A DNA stretch of 64,000 nt from Mesostigma viride (GCA_009746045.1 RPFO01000026.1:3164676-3228675); one strand, 5' to 3'; positions 50,190 to 61,975 are shown, numbered from the stretch's first letter. The notes: generated from the sequence alone by a model not told the origin. Numbers and translations are program-made.

Positions 50190-51533
50190 CCCATAGTCCG
50201 GGAATGGGTTTTTGGCATTTTTAGACCCCTGAAAATGAAAAAAATCATAACTCATAGACCACTACTCCAAATACCCCCAACCAAGGTGCTAGGAGTATCT
50301 ACACTTCAAGGACTTTCAGAAAATGCAATAATATCTCGAGTCCATTCAGTGCTTTGCAAGATATTTACTGCCAAAGTTGGACAAAAGACGATCATTTTCA
50401 GGCAAGGGAAATCCCCTTAGTAGTTTACCCCTGCAGGGAGGGTTCTAAAAAATTATTCTGGGGTTGGACAATGTCAATAGATAGTGCCACCATGCTTTCC
50501 TTGGGTCAGACCGCACGGATAGCCCATCTGACCTATATAATGCGCTCACTTACGTGTGTGGGTTACGCGCGCGTAAGCAGCCATCCATGAAATGCCACAC
50601 ACTTATGCATTGTATACAGCCACATAGGACTGTAAAAAGTGCTGGGAAACAAAGAAGTGCTAAACCAGCACTAACGGAATGGCATCCTCCAAAGAAACAC
50701 CACAAACTGAGCAGATTTGGGGCTAATAGCACTCATACAGCAGGCATGGAAACCTGCTGCAAGAGGCACTGATACACTCGTGTAAAATGGATGTATAAAC
50801 GACAGATTCCCGTGCAAACGACATGCAAACACGTTGCCGTACCTGGCTTGATCACGACCTTTCCGGGTTCTGCTGGCCGGGACCCTCATATCTCACACTG
50901 GCTAATGCTTTCCAGGCATAGGCCGCCATAGCCGCATAATGCATGCATCCGACATGATTACCAGGTTGATGTTCTGTGCAAAGATGACCTATAAACGCAT
51001 CCGAATTCACAGGGACGCTGCTGCGGATGTCCCGTACCAAAACTGGGTGCTCGGGCTGGCGCAGATTGCCGGGCCATAAGAAGAAAATCGAAATATGGCA
51101 TCCCATTACTCATCTGGTACTGACGACCAAGAAAGCAGTAATGTCCTACCTGTATTTTACCAACGCTATACATCTGGCCACCCCTGACCTACGAAAATCA
51201 CGCATCATCATTCTGAGCAACATTCTGAACCATTACAAGCCGCGAGACGCAAAATTTCCTTTATAACGGCACGCTAGCAGCCATATCTCGTTACGCGCGC
51301 GCGCGAGTGAAAATTTCCCGCCAAAGTCACGTGATACTGTCTCAATACACGTTGTATTTACCAGGCTATGGCGAATATTACCCCCAAACCTATGCATCAC
51401 CTTCGTCCTTAAGTGTTCCCAGACCCACCGGACCACTGACATCCGTCACAGGTGGCGCGGCGCTCTGGGAATTGAGCGCCGCGCCACCGGGAGTCAAACT
51501 GTGCGATATATCGCACTGTTTCCGGACTAAGGG
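50190..51533. mobile_element. piggyBac-like non-autonomous transposon, family 2, copy 2
   Basis: TTAA at 50186-50189 and 51534-51537. Ends CCCATAGTCCGG (left) and CCGGACTAAGGG (right). The body matches copy 1 at 34450 for most of its length (for example TGAAAATGAAAAAAATCATA near both left ends and AAAGTCACGTGA near both right ends). Subterminal palindromes GTGCGATATATCGCAC and GGCGCGGCGCTC/GAGCGCCGCGCC lie near the right end. 1344 bp, no transposase. Confidence 0.85.
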
Positions 51534-51537
51534 TTAA

Positions 51538-51850
51538 CCTAGGTCGGTTGCGGCGCAGATACAACACCAATCCTTCTAGAACACCCCCAGTCAATCATTC
51601 CACGTAGGATCCGGGCCGACATCGACCCTCAACTACAGGATCTACGCATAGAACTACAGACGGACCCAGAACTGGCGCGGCGCCACTGCACCGGCCCCTG
51701 AAAGGTCAACCTAGGACCAAAATAACTAGTCCAATTCACACAATAGCCAATATCCATAAAACCCATTACAACAGACCAAACGGCCTTAGTAATTTATTCC
51801 ATTGTTACGTCCGACCAAAAGGGCCGGGACGTAACACTCCTCCCCCCCCA
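51538..51850 (-). mobile_element. LTR end and polypurine tract of an LTR retrotransposon (Gypsy-like, partial)
   Basis: On the minus strand a G-rich tract (51850-51837) directly precedes TGTTACGTCCCGGCCC at 51836, a PPT-LTR junction. The LTR body continues leftward and is cut by the piggyBac-like copy at 51534. Its far end was not located. The first 34 bp form an imperfect palindrome (TGTTACGTCC ... GGGACGTAACA). Superfamily is a guess from the TGTTACG start. Confidence 0.45.
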
Positions 51851-51867
51851 CGGGGGTCGGTAGGGTA

Positions 51868-52594
51868 TTTCTTATTCCGGGGCCCAATGGCCGGCGCCGC
51901 GCCAGACTCGCCCGCGTTTGGGCTTTGGGCGTCTTGGAATTTGGCTTTGGGCGTCTTGGAAGTTGGCTTTGGGCGTTTGCTCTTTTGGCAGATTTCTACA
52001 CTACACTGGTACTACGTAAAAAAGCACAGACTGGTGCGACGTAACATTTTTAAACTTGGTAAAATTACCGCCGCACAGCCAGCCAGAACTGGACAAGGTG
52101 ATGGCCGCAAGTAGTCGTTGCTGGGCTATCGTATTTGTAGCATGGGGCGTTTCACCGAGTCTACGGTTAGCATGATGGGGAGGATTCCTAACCTTCATTA
52201 TGTGGGTTAAGTAGGGGTGCTCATAGTGGCCGGTTTCCCTCGCTTCCTTGTAAACCAGGCTCTGCGTCAAGATCACAGACGACCGGGTAAGTAGTTGTTC
52301 CAGTCTGTTCTAGTTTGTATGACGCCTGCTATTAGGCGTTCTTGTTATTGTCGTTCATCATCGCCGTGACCGTCGTGGCCAGCAGCGTGCTTTTTTTACA
52401 TACCGGATGGTGTCGACTTGTTTATTGATAGCGCATTGGTGAATATCGCTGCATGGAGGAATATCGGCTACAACCCGCGGGAAAGTGCTGGCTCCAATGT
52501 TCTTTTTGTATGCAGGATGACGGCACTGCCAAGCCGGAGACGAATATGACGCTCGTTATAATGCCAGTCATTCAGACCGACTGCGCGACTGGTT
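51868..52594 (+). repeat. left arm of a large inverted duplication
   Basis: From TATTTCTTATTCCGGGGCCC to the start of the minisatellite, this region is repeated in reverse complement at about 62925-63645 with few differences. It includes four GGGCGTCTTGGAATTTGGCTTT-like short units (left arm) and a conserved segment with GCTGCATGGAGGAATATCGG. Likely untranslated internal region of two copies of one LTR element. Confidence 0.8.
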
Positions 52595-54790
52595 GTGGGA
52601 TACACGTTCCTGGTTGTGGGATGTGTTCCTTGTTGTGGGATACTTGTTCCTGGTTGTGGGATGCACGTTCCTGGTTGTGGGATAGTCGTTCCTGGTTGTG
52701 GGATGTGTTCCTGGTTGTGGGATACTTGTTCCTTGTTGTGGGATGCACGTTCCTGGTTGTGGGATAGTCGTTCCTGGTTGTGGGATGTGTTCCTGGTTGT
52801 GGGATACTTGTTCCTGGTTGTGGGATACACGTTCCTGGTTGTGGGATGCACGTTCCTGGTTGTGGGATGTGTTCCTGGTTGTAGGATACTTGTTCCTGGT
52901 TGTGGGATGTGTTCCTGGTTGTGGGATGCACGTTCCTTGTGTTGCTGGTTGTGGGATGTGTTCCTTGTTGTGGGATACTTGTTCCTGGTTGTGGGAAACA
53001 CGTTCCTAGTTGTAGGATACACGTTCCTGGTTGTGGGAAACACGTTCCTGGTTGTAGGATACACGTTCCTGGTTGTGGGAAACACGTTCCTGGTTGTGGG
53101 AAACACGTTCCTGGTTGTGGGATACTTGTTCCTGGTTGTGGGAAACACGTTCCTGGTTGTAGGATACACGTTCCTGGTTGTGGGAAACACGTTCCTGGTG
53201 GTGGGAAACACGTTCCTGGTTGTAGGATACACGTTCCTGGTTGTGGGAAACACGTTCCTGGTTGTAGGATACACGTTCCTGGTTGTGGGAAACACGTTCC
53301 TGGTTGTAGGATACACGTTCCTGGTTGTAGGATACTTGTTCTTGGTTGTGGGAAACACGTTCCTGGTTGTGGGAAACACGTTCCTGGTTGTGGGAAACAC
53401 GTTCCTGGTTGTGGGAAACACGTTCCTGGTTGTGGGAAACACGTTCCTGGTTGTGGGATACTTGTTCCTGGTTGTAGGATACACGTTCCTGGTTGTAGGA
53501 TACTTGTTCCTGGTTGTGGGAAACACGTTCCTGGTTGTGGGAAACACGTTCCTGGTTGTAGGATACACGTTCCTGGTTGTGGGAAACACGTTCCTGGTTG
53601 TGGGAAACACGTTCCTGGTGGTGGGAAACACGTTCCTGGTTGTGGGAAACACGTTCCTGGTTGTAGGATACACGTTCCTGGTTGTGGGAAACACGTTCCT
53701 GGTGGTGGGAAACACGTTCCTGGTTGTGGGAAACACGTTCCTGGTTGTAGGATACACGTTCCTGGTTGTGGGAAACACGTTCATGGTTGTGGGAAACACG
53801 TTCCTGGTTGTGGGAAACACGTTCCTGGTTGTGGGAAACACGTTCCTGGTTGTAGGATACACGTTCCTGGTTGTGGGAAACACGTTCCTGGTTGTGGGAA
53901 ACACGTTCCTGGTTGTGGGATACACGTTCCTGGTTGTGGGAAACACGTTCCTGGTTGTAGGATACACGTTCCTGGTTGTGGGAAACACGTTCCTGGTGGT
54001 GGGAAACACGTTCCTGGTTGTGGGAAACACGTTCCTGGTTGTGGGATGTGTTCCTGGTTGTAGGATACACGTTCCTGGTTGTGGGAAACACATTCCTGGT
54101 TGTGGGAAACACGTTCCTGGTTGTAGGATACTTGTTCCTGGTTGTAGGATACTTGTTCCTGGTTGTGGGATGTGTTCCTGGTTGTGGGATACACGTTCCT
54201 GGTTGTGGGAAACACGTTCCTGGTTGTGGGAAACACGTTCCTGGTTGTGGGAAACACGTTCCTGGTTGTGGGAAACACGTTCCTGGTTGTGGGAAACACG
54301 TTCCTGGTTGTAGGATACACGTTCCTGGTTGTGGGAAACACGTTCCTGGTTGTAGGATACTCGTTCCTGGTTGTGGGATAGTCGTTCCTGGTTGTGGGAT
54401 ACTTGTTCTTGGTTGTGGGAAACACGTTCCTGGTTGTGGGAAACACGTTCCTGGTTGTGGGAAACACGTTGCTGGTTGTGGGAAACACGTTCTTGCTTGT
54501 AGGATACTTGTTCCTGGTTGTGGGAAACACGTTCCTGGTTGTGGGAAACACGTTGCTGGTTGTGGGAAACACGTTCCTGGTTGTGGGATACACGTTCCTG
54601 GTTGTGGGAAACACGTTCCTGGTTGTGGGAAACACGTTCCTGGTTGTAGGATACTTGTTCCTGGTTGTGGGAAACACGTTCCTGGTTGTGGGATACACGT
54701 TCCTGGTTGTAGGATACACGTTCCTGGTTGTGGGATGCACGTTCCTAGTTGTGGGATAGTCGAGCCTAGTTGTGGGATGTGTTCCTGGTC
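52595..54790. repeat. 21-bp minisatellite (GTTCCTGGTTGTGGGAAACAC type)
   Basis: About 105 units with spacer variants AACACG, ATACACG, ATACTTG, ATGCACG, ATGTG and ATAGTCG. The 21-bp unit is a whole number of codons and lacks stops, so long frames (RNVFPTT, CFPQPGT, SHNQERV repeats) stay open on both strands; not taken as genes. Confidence 0.95.
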
Positions 54791-54794
54791 CAAA

Positions 54795-55540
54795 TATAAA
54801 GGGGCACGGGAATTAGCGATAGCAGAGGGGGCTCGGGAATAACGTTAGCAGAGGGGCACGGGCACTAACGTTAGTGAAGGGGCACGGGCACTAACGTTAG
54901 CAGAGGGGGCTGGGCACTAACGTTAGTAAAGGGGCACGGGCACTAACGTTAGCAGAGGGGGCTGGGCACTATCGTTAGTAAAGGGGCACGGGCACTAACG
55001 ATAGCAGAGGGGGCTGGGCACTAACGTTAGTAAAGGGGCACGGGCACTAACGTTAGCAGAGGGGCACGGGCACTAACGTTAGTAAAGGGGCACGGGCACT
55101 AACGTTAGCAGAGGGGGCTGGGCACTAACGTTAGTAAAGGGGCACAGGCACTAACGTTAGCAGAGGGGCACGAGCACTAACGTTAGTAAAGGGGCGCGGG
55201 CACTAACGTTAACAGAGGGGGTGTGGGAATAAAGTTAGTGAAGGGGGGTGGGCATTAACGATAGCAGGGGGGGGAGGGCACTTACGTTAGCAGAGGGGTG
55301 TGGGAACTAATGTTAGCAAAGGAGGGGGGGGCACTAACGTTAGCAGAGGGGGCTGGGCACTAACGTTAGTAAAGGGGCACGGGCACTAACGTTAGCAGAG
55401 GGGGATGGGCACTAACGTTAGTAAAGGGGCACGGGCACTAACGTTAGCAGAGGGGTGTGGGAACTAATGTTAGCAAAGGAGGGGGGGCACTAACGTTAGC
55501 AGAGGGGGCTGGGCACTAACGTTAGCAGAGGGGTTGTGGG
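54795..55540. repeat. 26-bp minisatellite with ACTAACGTTAGT palindrome
   Basis: Units alternate GGGGCACGGGCACTAACGTT and AGCAGAGGGGGCTGGGCACT forms. Each carries an ACTAACGTTAGT-type palindrome, giving a roughly 52-bp higher-order period. Confidence 0.93.
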
Positions 55541-55556
55541 AATTAGGGCCACGCAC

Positions 55557-55935
55557 TGCCGGCAGTTACCACTCCCTGTGATGATTGCATGGATGGCTTG
55601 TGGGTTCTGGCATGGGGTAGCACTGCCGGCAGTTACCACTCCTTGTGATGACTGCATGTCCCCGGCTTGTGTGTTCTTGCATGGGGTGGCACTGCCGGCA
55701 GTTACCACTCCTTGTGATGACTGCATGTCCCCTTGACGCAAGGACGGCTTGTGGGGTCTTGCATGGCGTGGCACTGCCGGCAGTCACCACTCCTTGTGAT
55801 GACTGCATGTCCCCGGCTTGTGTGTTCTTGCATGGGGTGGCACTGCCGGCAGTTACCACTCCTTGTGATGCCTGCATGTCCCCTTTATGCAAGGACGGCT
55901 TGTGGGGTCTTGCATGGGGTGGCACTGCCGGCAGA
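55557..55935. repeat. 69/87-bp minisatellite
   Basis: Five units of GGCACTGCCGGCAGTTACCA, CTCCTTGTGATGACTGCATG and a linker. Two units carry an extra 18 bp (TTGACGCAAGGACGG or TTTATGCAAGGACGG). It is followed at 55936-56098 by a short return of the 21-bp minisatellite. Confidence 0.92.
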
Positions 55936-56280
55936 GGATACTTGTTCCTGGTTGTGGGATACACGTTCCTAGTTGTGGGATAGTCGTTCCTGGTTGTGGG
56001 ATACTTGTTCCTGGTGGTGGGAAACACGTTCCTGCTTGTGGGATACTCGTTCCTGCTTGTGGGATGCACGTTCCTGGTTGTGGGATACTTGTTCCTTCAC
56101 ATGTTCGCCGTTATTCCTCCATGCAGTTATTCCTACACGCACATCAAGATAGAGCTATTAAATATTTCCTTGTACATCCAATGATGCTACGTCTTGGCTA
56201 TGCTCACATTACTTGCCCACGCTCCTTGTTATGATAAGCTCACATGGGTCTCATTGCACCCACAGATCTTGCAGGATCGT

Positions 56281-57092
56281 TTAGCTGGCTGTCCGCGACA
56301 CTCCCGGAGCTAGTGTATACAGGGGGGGGGGGGTAGCCCCCCCCACCCCCCACCCCAAAACTGGGGGGGCGGGGGGTAAGGGGTTGGACCCCCCCCCCCC
56401 CCCCCAAGAAAATGGGGGGGGGGGGGGTTAGGGGTTTTTGGATGCAGACCCCCCCCCCCCCCTCCCTGAAATATAAATATTTTCCGGGTAAATGGGTATT
56501 TTTTATTAACCAATAGCGGAATATCGGTAGGTTAAGAGGTACCACGTATCGACCAGCTGGTTACCCACTGAGGGTAGTGTGATAGGTGAAAGGTTTAGAA
56601 CGGGAGCATTATGTGACCAGGGGAGCCAAGTGACGCGCGTAAGGTCACCGTGAGGAATGCAAGTAAACACCCTGTTGCGTCCCAGGTATAAATATTACTC
56701 CTTTCCCCTCCCCTAAACCCTTCTTCCCTTCATCATGATTTGCAGCAACTCAATACGATTCAGTCCAGTCTCTCTTTGTGCCCCTACGTGGCATTTTCGC
56801 TTAGTATTCCTTACTTCTCAGAGGCCGCTCCCCCCCCCCCGCGCCACTTCCCCTGCGTTTTGCCACCGGAACTACCCGCGCCCCACCGGAACTACCCGCG
56901 CCCAAGCAGAGAGTTGTTTTTTAATACACTTAAGGATATATAAATTTTTGGGGGGCCGACCCCCCCCCCCCCCCCCCAAAACTGGGGGGGGGGGGTCGGG
57001 GGTCAAGACCCCCCCCACCCCCCCACCCCAGAAAATGCCCCCCCGGGGGGTGGTATACACTAGCTCCGGGAGTGTCGCGGACAGCCAGTTAG
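56281..57092. mobile_element. MITE-like element with 40-bp inverted ends and long G/C runs
   Basis: GCTGGCTGTCCGCGACACTC and CCGGAGCTAGTGTATAC at the left are mirrored at 57053-57092. Inside, C and G homopolymers of 7-17 bp alternate near both ends and pair with each other. The centre holds AT-rich sequence and a TATAAATA motif near 56694. No TSD is clear and no coding frame is defended. Confidence 0.7.
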
Positions 57093-57116
57093 CGTGTCCG
57101 ATTGCAGCTGTGGCAT

Positions 57117-57164
57117 TAATTAATTAATTAATTAATTAGACTCGTGCTCCCGTTTGGGAGTCAC
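57117..57164 (-). mobile_element. 48-bp retro-insertion: LINE hairpin plus TTAA tail (copy 4)
   Basis: The 13-bp duplication GCAGCTGTGGCAT is at 57104-57116 and 57165-57177. The insert on the minus strand is GTGACTCCCAAACGGGAGCA, CGAGTC and a TAAT run. It is the extreme 3' end of the hairpin family. Confidence 0.85.
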
Positions 57165-57261
57165 GCAGCTGTGGCATGCCTCTAGCATGAAGGAGAAAGG
57201 GGGTCTCTGACCTTCCTTCCTGTTGTGCAAACAAAGGGATGAAAGGCAGTTCGGGCTCCGT

Positions 57262-57315
57262 GACTCCCCAACGGGAGCACGAGTCTAATTAATTAATTAA
57301 TTAATTAATTAATTA
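57262..57315 (+). mobile_element. LINE hairpin plus TAAT tail (copy 5)
   Basis: GGGCTCCGTGACTCCCCAAC, GGGAGCACGAGTC and nine or more TAAT units. Inverted relative to copy 4 and about 100 bp away. Confidence 0.75.
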
Positions 57316-57894
57316 CCTACCTACCTGACCTACCTATCAAGTTCTAACTAGCTCACTAGCTAACTAACTGACTAACTATTTTAACTAAGTAAGTACTAAC
57401 TAACTACTAACTAAACAACCCCCGTTGCTCTGCCGAACTAAGTAGATGCCCTTCGATTAAAACGCACAAATCGTGAATGATGCAAGCTACCGTGCCGACG
57501 CACAATTGATTCTTGCCCCCCTACGCGTCTAAATCTTGTATTGTTGTCAGTAAGCGCTCAACGTGCATGGGGCTAGCTGCCCAAATATGAGATTCCACGG
57601 ACAACACCGAAAATGAGAAACCACAGTAGCTACCAGCAAGTTACGAACACAGGACCTCCCTAAATCTAGTATCAAGTAACGTTATTTCCCCGTTTCGACG
57701 AACTTGGTCCATTCACATTTATAGCGGTGAATTAATTGTCACACCTTGCTCAGGCAAAGTGCGCCAAGTCCTACAGCATGTCTCCCCATGTCATTCACTT
57801 AAATAAGGAAGGGAAATGTAAAGCCATGCATCGTGAAGCCGTATGAAAGGGCATAACCACCCAAATAATCAAGTTGGTACGTATAGTGTCAACC
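57316..57894. other. no gene recognised; degenerate ACTA-type repeats at left
   Basis: 57316-57415 is a decayed tetranucleotide tract (CTAC, then ACTA variants). The rest is unique sequence with no coding signal. Confidence 0.4.
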
Positions 57895-57912
57895 ATGCGT
57901 GTCAGCCGTGCG

Positions 57913-57941
57913 CAGTCACGTGTCTATTAATTAATTAATTA
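57913..57941 (+). mobile_element. 29-bp retro-insertion with LINE-B 3' end
   Basis: The 18-bp duplication ATGCGTGTCAGCCGTGCG is at 57895-57912 and 57942-57959. The insert is CAGTCACGTGTCTA followed by TTAA units, matching the 3' end of the 660-bp element at 19311-19970. Confidence 0.85.
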
Positions 57942-58310
57942 ATGCGTGTCAGCCGTGCGTCGGTGTCTTCCGAAAACTATACAGCATATCAAGGAGACAA
58001 CCATATAGTCATGCTTCATCAACCACCGCAAATTGAAACGCAAATTGAAAAATAATGTTTCATGTCCCACGTAGCTCCCACAAAAACCAGCATCTTCATT
58101 AAAACAATAAGTGGAAGCATACATGTGACACTATTGACATGCCCGGAGGCACGCCGTTCAAGGCCCTTCATGAAGTACGTTGCCCTAGAGGCAACCAAGA
58201 CAAGGGTGGGTGGGTGGGGAGCAAAGAAAGAGGCCGACAAAACCAGCCAGAGCGGCTTTTAGTCGCAAAACCTCCCTTATCCCTAGCTAACTGACGTCAT
58301 TAAACCCTTA

Positions 58311-58564
58311 TCAAAGAGACAACCAGCGCAGGCCAGAAATCGGGAGAATCCGGACCATGGTAGCTCGAGCCTGCCGTTATCTTTTCCGCGTTTTCGAGTC
58401 GTTCAGGATGATGAAGATGAATGGTGATGGAAATGTGTATCCTTGTGCATTGAAATTATGGCTGGCTTACGTGTGGAGCGACTAGATGACCTAGACGGTG
58501 GGGCCGGAAACAGCATGCTTGATCAGGGCGTGTGTTTCTAGCCTAACTGGCCGGGAGTGCCTTA
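58311..58564 (+). mobile_element. 254-bp Helitron-like insertion
   Basis: It begins TCAAAGAGACAACCAGCGCA after an A and ends GTGCCTTA before a T. The empty site in the second copy of the duplication reads ACCCTTATGTTC at 59944-59955, so insertion fell between A and T. The first 60 bp match a terminus at 42932. CTTA differs from the canonical CTRR end, and no strong 3' hairpin is seen; a 4-5-bp CCTTA duplication is an alternative reading. Confidence 0.45.
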
Positions 58565-59021
58565 TGTTCAGTGATGCTAGTAAGACGCTAACCGTACAGA
58601 CCGGGGGTAGAATATCCCGAATCTGCACGGCTAGTATTAAATAATGCGTAGGTTGTTCTTTTCAGGGGCACTGCACCTCACGCCCCGTTCCGCCCGGGTA
58701 TAATCAACCCAAGCGCGGAACGCACATTTTATTTAATTCATTTTTCAACCATGCACGTACTATACTGCATCTACTAATCACAAAAGCTCTAGCCAAACAG
58801 CTACGAGAAAACACTACGACATATAAGCCGCTCATCCAGCGGCCTCTTGTTCCCGCATTCACGTATAGAAGAAACTCTGTTCAAAGAACCCCGATTCATG
58901 TCCCACGTAGCTCCCACAAAAACCAGCATCTTCATTAAAACAATAAGTGGAAGCATACATGTGACACTATTGACATGCCCGGAGGCACGCCGTTCAAGGC
59001 CCTTCATGAAGTACGTTGCCC

Positions 59022-59858
59022 AATCACCCCCGCCCTGGCTTTCCCTTGAAGCCGCACTCCACCTTGCTCGTTGTCACAAGTGACCGCCCTGCCGCAAAAC
59101 GGGAGCCCCCCCACATCGGGAGGCGTGTGCCCGGCGGCTGTGGATGCAAGGCCAGGCCCAAAAAGGCCCAGCGCATTTGCACTGCGATTGCGCACGGCGA
59201 GCCTATCATGACCCCTCTCGGGGCCCCGAGTCGGTACCGCTATATGGCCGTCTCCCCATAGACCCGGGGTGCTTCGAGAAAAAACGTGGACCTAGCCCAG
59301 GCCCCGCCAGCCCGGATGCCCGAGGCCACAGCCCCAGGCACCTGGCTGAACGAGAGTCCGTTCAGCCAAGACCGCATTCCCCCCGAGGTTTCTATGCGTG
59401 GGGAAAAAATTTCTAGCTTAAGCGCTTTTCCCATCGCCGTCCCCAGCCCCAACCACCCCCCCTCGGCGGAAGGCAATTGCAAAGTTTGCTGGCCAGCAGC
59501 AATTTCCGAAGAAAAAGCCTCAGGCCGCGGACCGAGACACGGGTCGCCAGTGCCAGCCATCCGGCTCCAACCCGGGGTGCAAGCATCCCCAGGTACGGAG
59601 CACCAGCTCGCGCACTGGGCCGACCAAGCGACAGTTGAGCACCTGTCACGGCACCCGGCCCACCAAAGACCCCAAGCTGGGGAAAAGGTGCGGACCGGAG
59701 GTAATCATTTTCTTTTCTTTTAGTTAACCGGGCGAGGAACTACGCCTGGCCGGTTAACAACTGGAAGTCTCACCACTGGCCAAGTGGCCGGTGCGACCAG
59801 TGCTTTTGGGATTTTGCTCCGCAGCACCCATAGCTGCGGCTGCCGCCGCAACGACAAC
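59022..59858. other. GC-rich 837-bp insert of unknown nature
   Basis: Its composition is unlike its flanks. A plus frame (59286-59723) and shadows on the minus strand show Pro/Ala-rich residues without motifs. Possible captured or retroposed sequence; no tail or TSD found. Confidence 0.35.
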
Positions 59859-60550
59859 GAGCAAAGAAAGAGGCCGACAAAACCAGCCAGAGCGGCTTTT
59901 AGTCGCAAAACCTCCCTTATCCCTAGCTAACTGACGTCATTAAACCCTTATGTTCAGTGATGCTAGTAAGACGCTAACCGTACAGACCGGGGGTAGAATA
60001 TCCCGAATCTGCACGGCTAGTATTAAATAATGCGTAGGTTGTTCTTTTCAGGGGCACTGCACCTCACGCCCCGTTCCGCCCGGGTATAATCAACCCAAGC
60101 GCGGAACGCACATTTTATTTAATTCATTTTTCAACCATGCACTATACTGCATCTACTAATCACAAAAGCTCTAGCCAAACAGCTACGAGAAAACACTACG
60201 ACATATAAGCCGCTCATCCAGCGGCCTCTTGTTCCCGCATTCACGTATAGAAGAAACTCCGTTCAAAGAACCCCGAATCACAGGCTCAACCGGAACTCCC
60301 GATCAACACGTCAGTACCACCCTCTGTAGGCAAGTCCATATCGAACGGACGTAACGCCACTGAGAGACGGCGTAACTAACAAAGATAACCCGCCCCCCCG
60401 CCCCCAACAGGTAGGGAGCCCCTTGCAGCAGTAGAGAGGACCACGATAAAAACAAAGTAAGATAGCGGGTAATCATGAAGTAGACCTACGCATCCCATGA
60501 CTATGCCACCACCAATTAGCTTCCCATTACGCAGTGAGAGTTACGTCATC

Positions 60551-60620
60551 TGGTGGGATTCGACCGACTAGCCAATCGGTGCAGGGGCTTACCACCTCCA
60601 TCAATTGAGCCACCTCCCCC
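60551..60620 (-). other. tRNA-like sequence (decayed tRNA or SINE head)
   Basis: The minus strand reads TGGCTCAATTGATGGAGG (box A-like, near 60612) and, about 40 bp on, GGTCGAATCCCACC (box B-like, 60552-60565; one base short of GGTTCGAATCC). Spacing is right for a Pol III promoter, but the stems do not fold into a proper cloverleaf. A tRNA-derived SINE is the most likely reading. Its body and tail are not defined. Confidence 0.4.
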
Positions 60621-61727
60621 CAATGGTGGTTCCCCTGACTGCCTGGAGGAGGGCTTGCCGGGGCGGACGGCATCCAAGGCAGGACTCCCACCACGAACAA
60701 TTACACTCCCACTTGGTAGTGAGTAGGCCAACTAATGATAACACACACAAAGGATGCACACTACATACCGGAGCACCCTCACAGGCGTGCGCAGGGCGGG
60801 TCTACAACCCTCTACCCTACACTCCATCGCTGTGCAAGTTGCCACGTTTTTCTCAATAAAAGCTCCATAGAGGCCCTTTAGTGCTGGACATCTGTATCGG
60901 TATCGGGAATGGGTTAACACAACCGCGAGCAACTCTTCTTCAGCACTTGAGCCACAGGAGGATGTCGCACAGGTCGCGCTCGTTCGTCCCACGTCAGGTG
61001 TGGCGGTGTCTTCCCGGTATACCTGCTCCTTCTACCTCTAGGTCAGGGCCTGCATGCATACAAAGGAAGACAAGAAGATATTATCGGACTTGGGAACATG
61101 CCAAACACGCCCCTGGTAATAAACCCGCGTTCTGCTAAGCGTATGTGTGTGCCATTCTTGACATATGTAAATTAACAAAAAAAAGTATACCTTACCGAGA
61201 CTACCAAACCGAGAACCGATCGACATCATGTGTGGGTGCATGGTCATGTGTATTGGACAATTTGTGTGTGTTTTCCTGTGAGCAAAAATATATGGCCATG
61301 TACAAAAAAGCAATCCGGCATGTAGTTCAGGTAGAGAACAACTTACAAAAACTTAAATGATACTACAATCAAATGCGAACAAATCAACAACATTGTTAGG
61401 TTGTTATTCATGTGTATAAAACATACATCACGATTCACCTGTCAAGTCCTCAATGCAGGTCCGGGCATCTTCCCGAACACCAAGAGAGGAGCTTTGACCT
61501 CCCACCATGACGTCACGGTCTGCATGCATTCACAAAAAGACATTTATTTCAAAGGTTTTTATGTAAATTAGTTTAATGCAGTAGTAGATTCCTCAAAACC
61601 CGGCCTCTCCCCCAAGTTATAGATTTACTACCTCGCTTTCTCAAAGCTGGCCTATCTCACGTTACCATAAATAGGTCCCAAGCGATCCCGAGCGTCATGT
61701 GAGCAAACCCTTGTGGTAAAGACTTTA
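60621..61727. other. no gene recognised
   Basis: Short frames only. AT-rich second half. It leads into the 26-bp minisatellite of the inverted right arm. Confidence 0.4.
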
Positions 61728-61975
61728 CGTTAGTGCCCGTGCCCCTTTACTAACGTTAGTGCCCAGCCCCCTCTGCTATCGTTAGTGCCCGTGCCCCTTT
61801 ACTAACGATAGTGCCCAGCCCCCTCTGCTAACGTTAGTGCCCGTGCCCCTTTACTAACGTTAGTGCCCAGCCCCCTCTGCTAACGTTAGTGCCCGTGCCC
61901 CTTCACTAACGTTAGTGCCCGTGCCCCTCTGCTAACGTTATTCCCGAGCCCCCTCTGCTATCGCTAATTCCCGTG
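61728..61975. repeat. 26-bp minisatellite, inverted copy
   Basis: Reverse complement of the unit at 54795-55540 (TAACGTTAGTGCCCGTGCCC), about nine units. Confidence 0.93.

Larger units (their letters stand above)
58061..60275 (+). repeat. tandem duplication with independent insertions in each copy
   Basis: Blocks P (58061-58185 and 58897-59021), Q (58219-58310 and 59859-59950) and R (58565-58896 and 59951-60275) occur in the same order twice, with only a few differences such as 4 bp near 58755. Copy 1 has a 254-bp insertion between Q and R. Copy 2 has 837 bp of GC-rich DNA between P and Q where copy 1 has 33 bp. Confidence 0.88.

Noticed and set aside
52468-54842. Open frames of 300-600 codons through the 21-bp minisatellite (RNVFPTT, SHNQERV, CFPQPGT, TFLVVGN repeats)
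   Set aside because: All frames on both strands are open because 21 is divisible by three and the unit has no stop. Unit variants ignore codon position.
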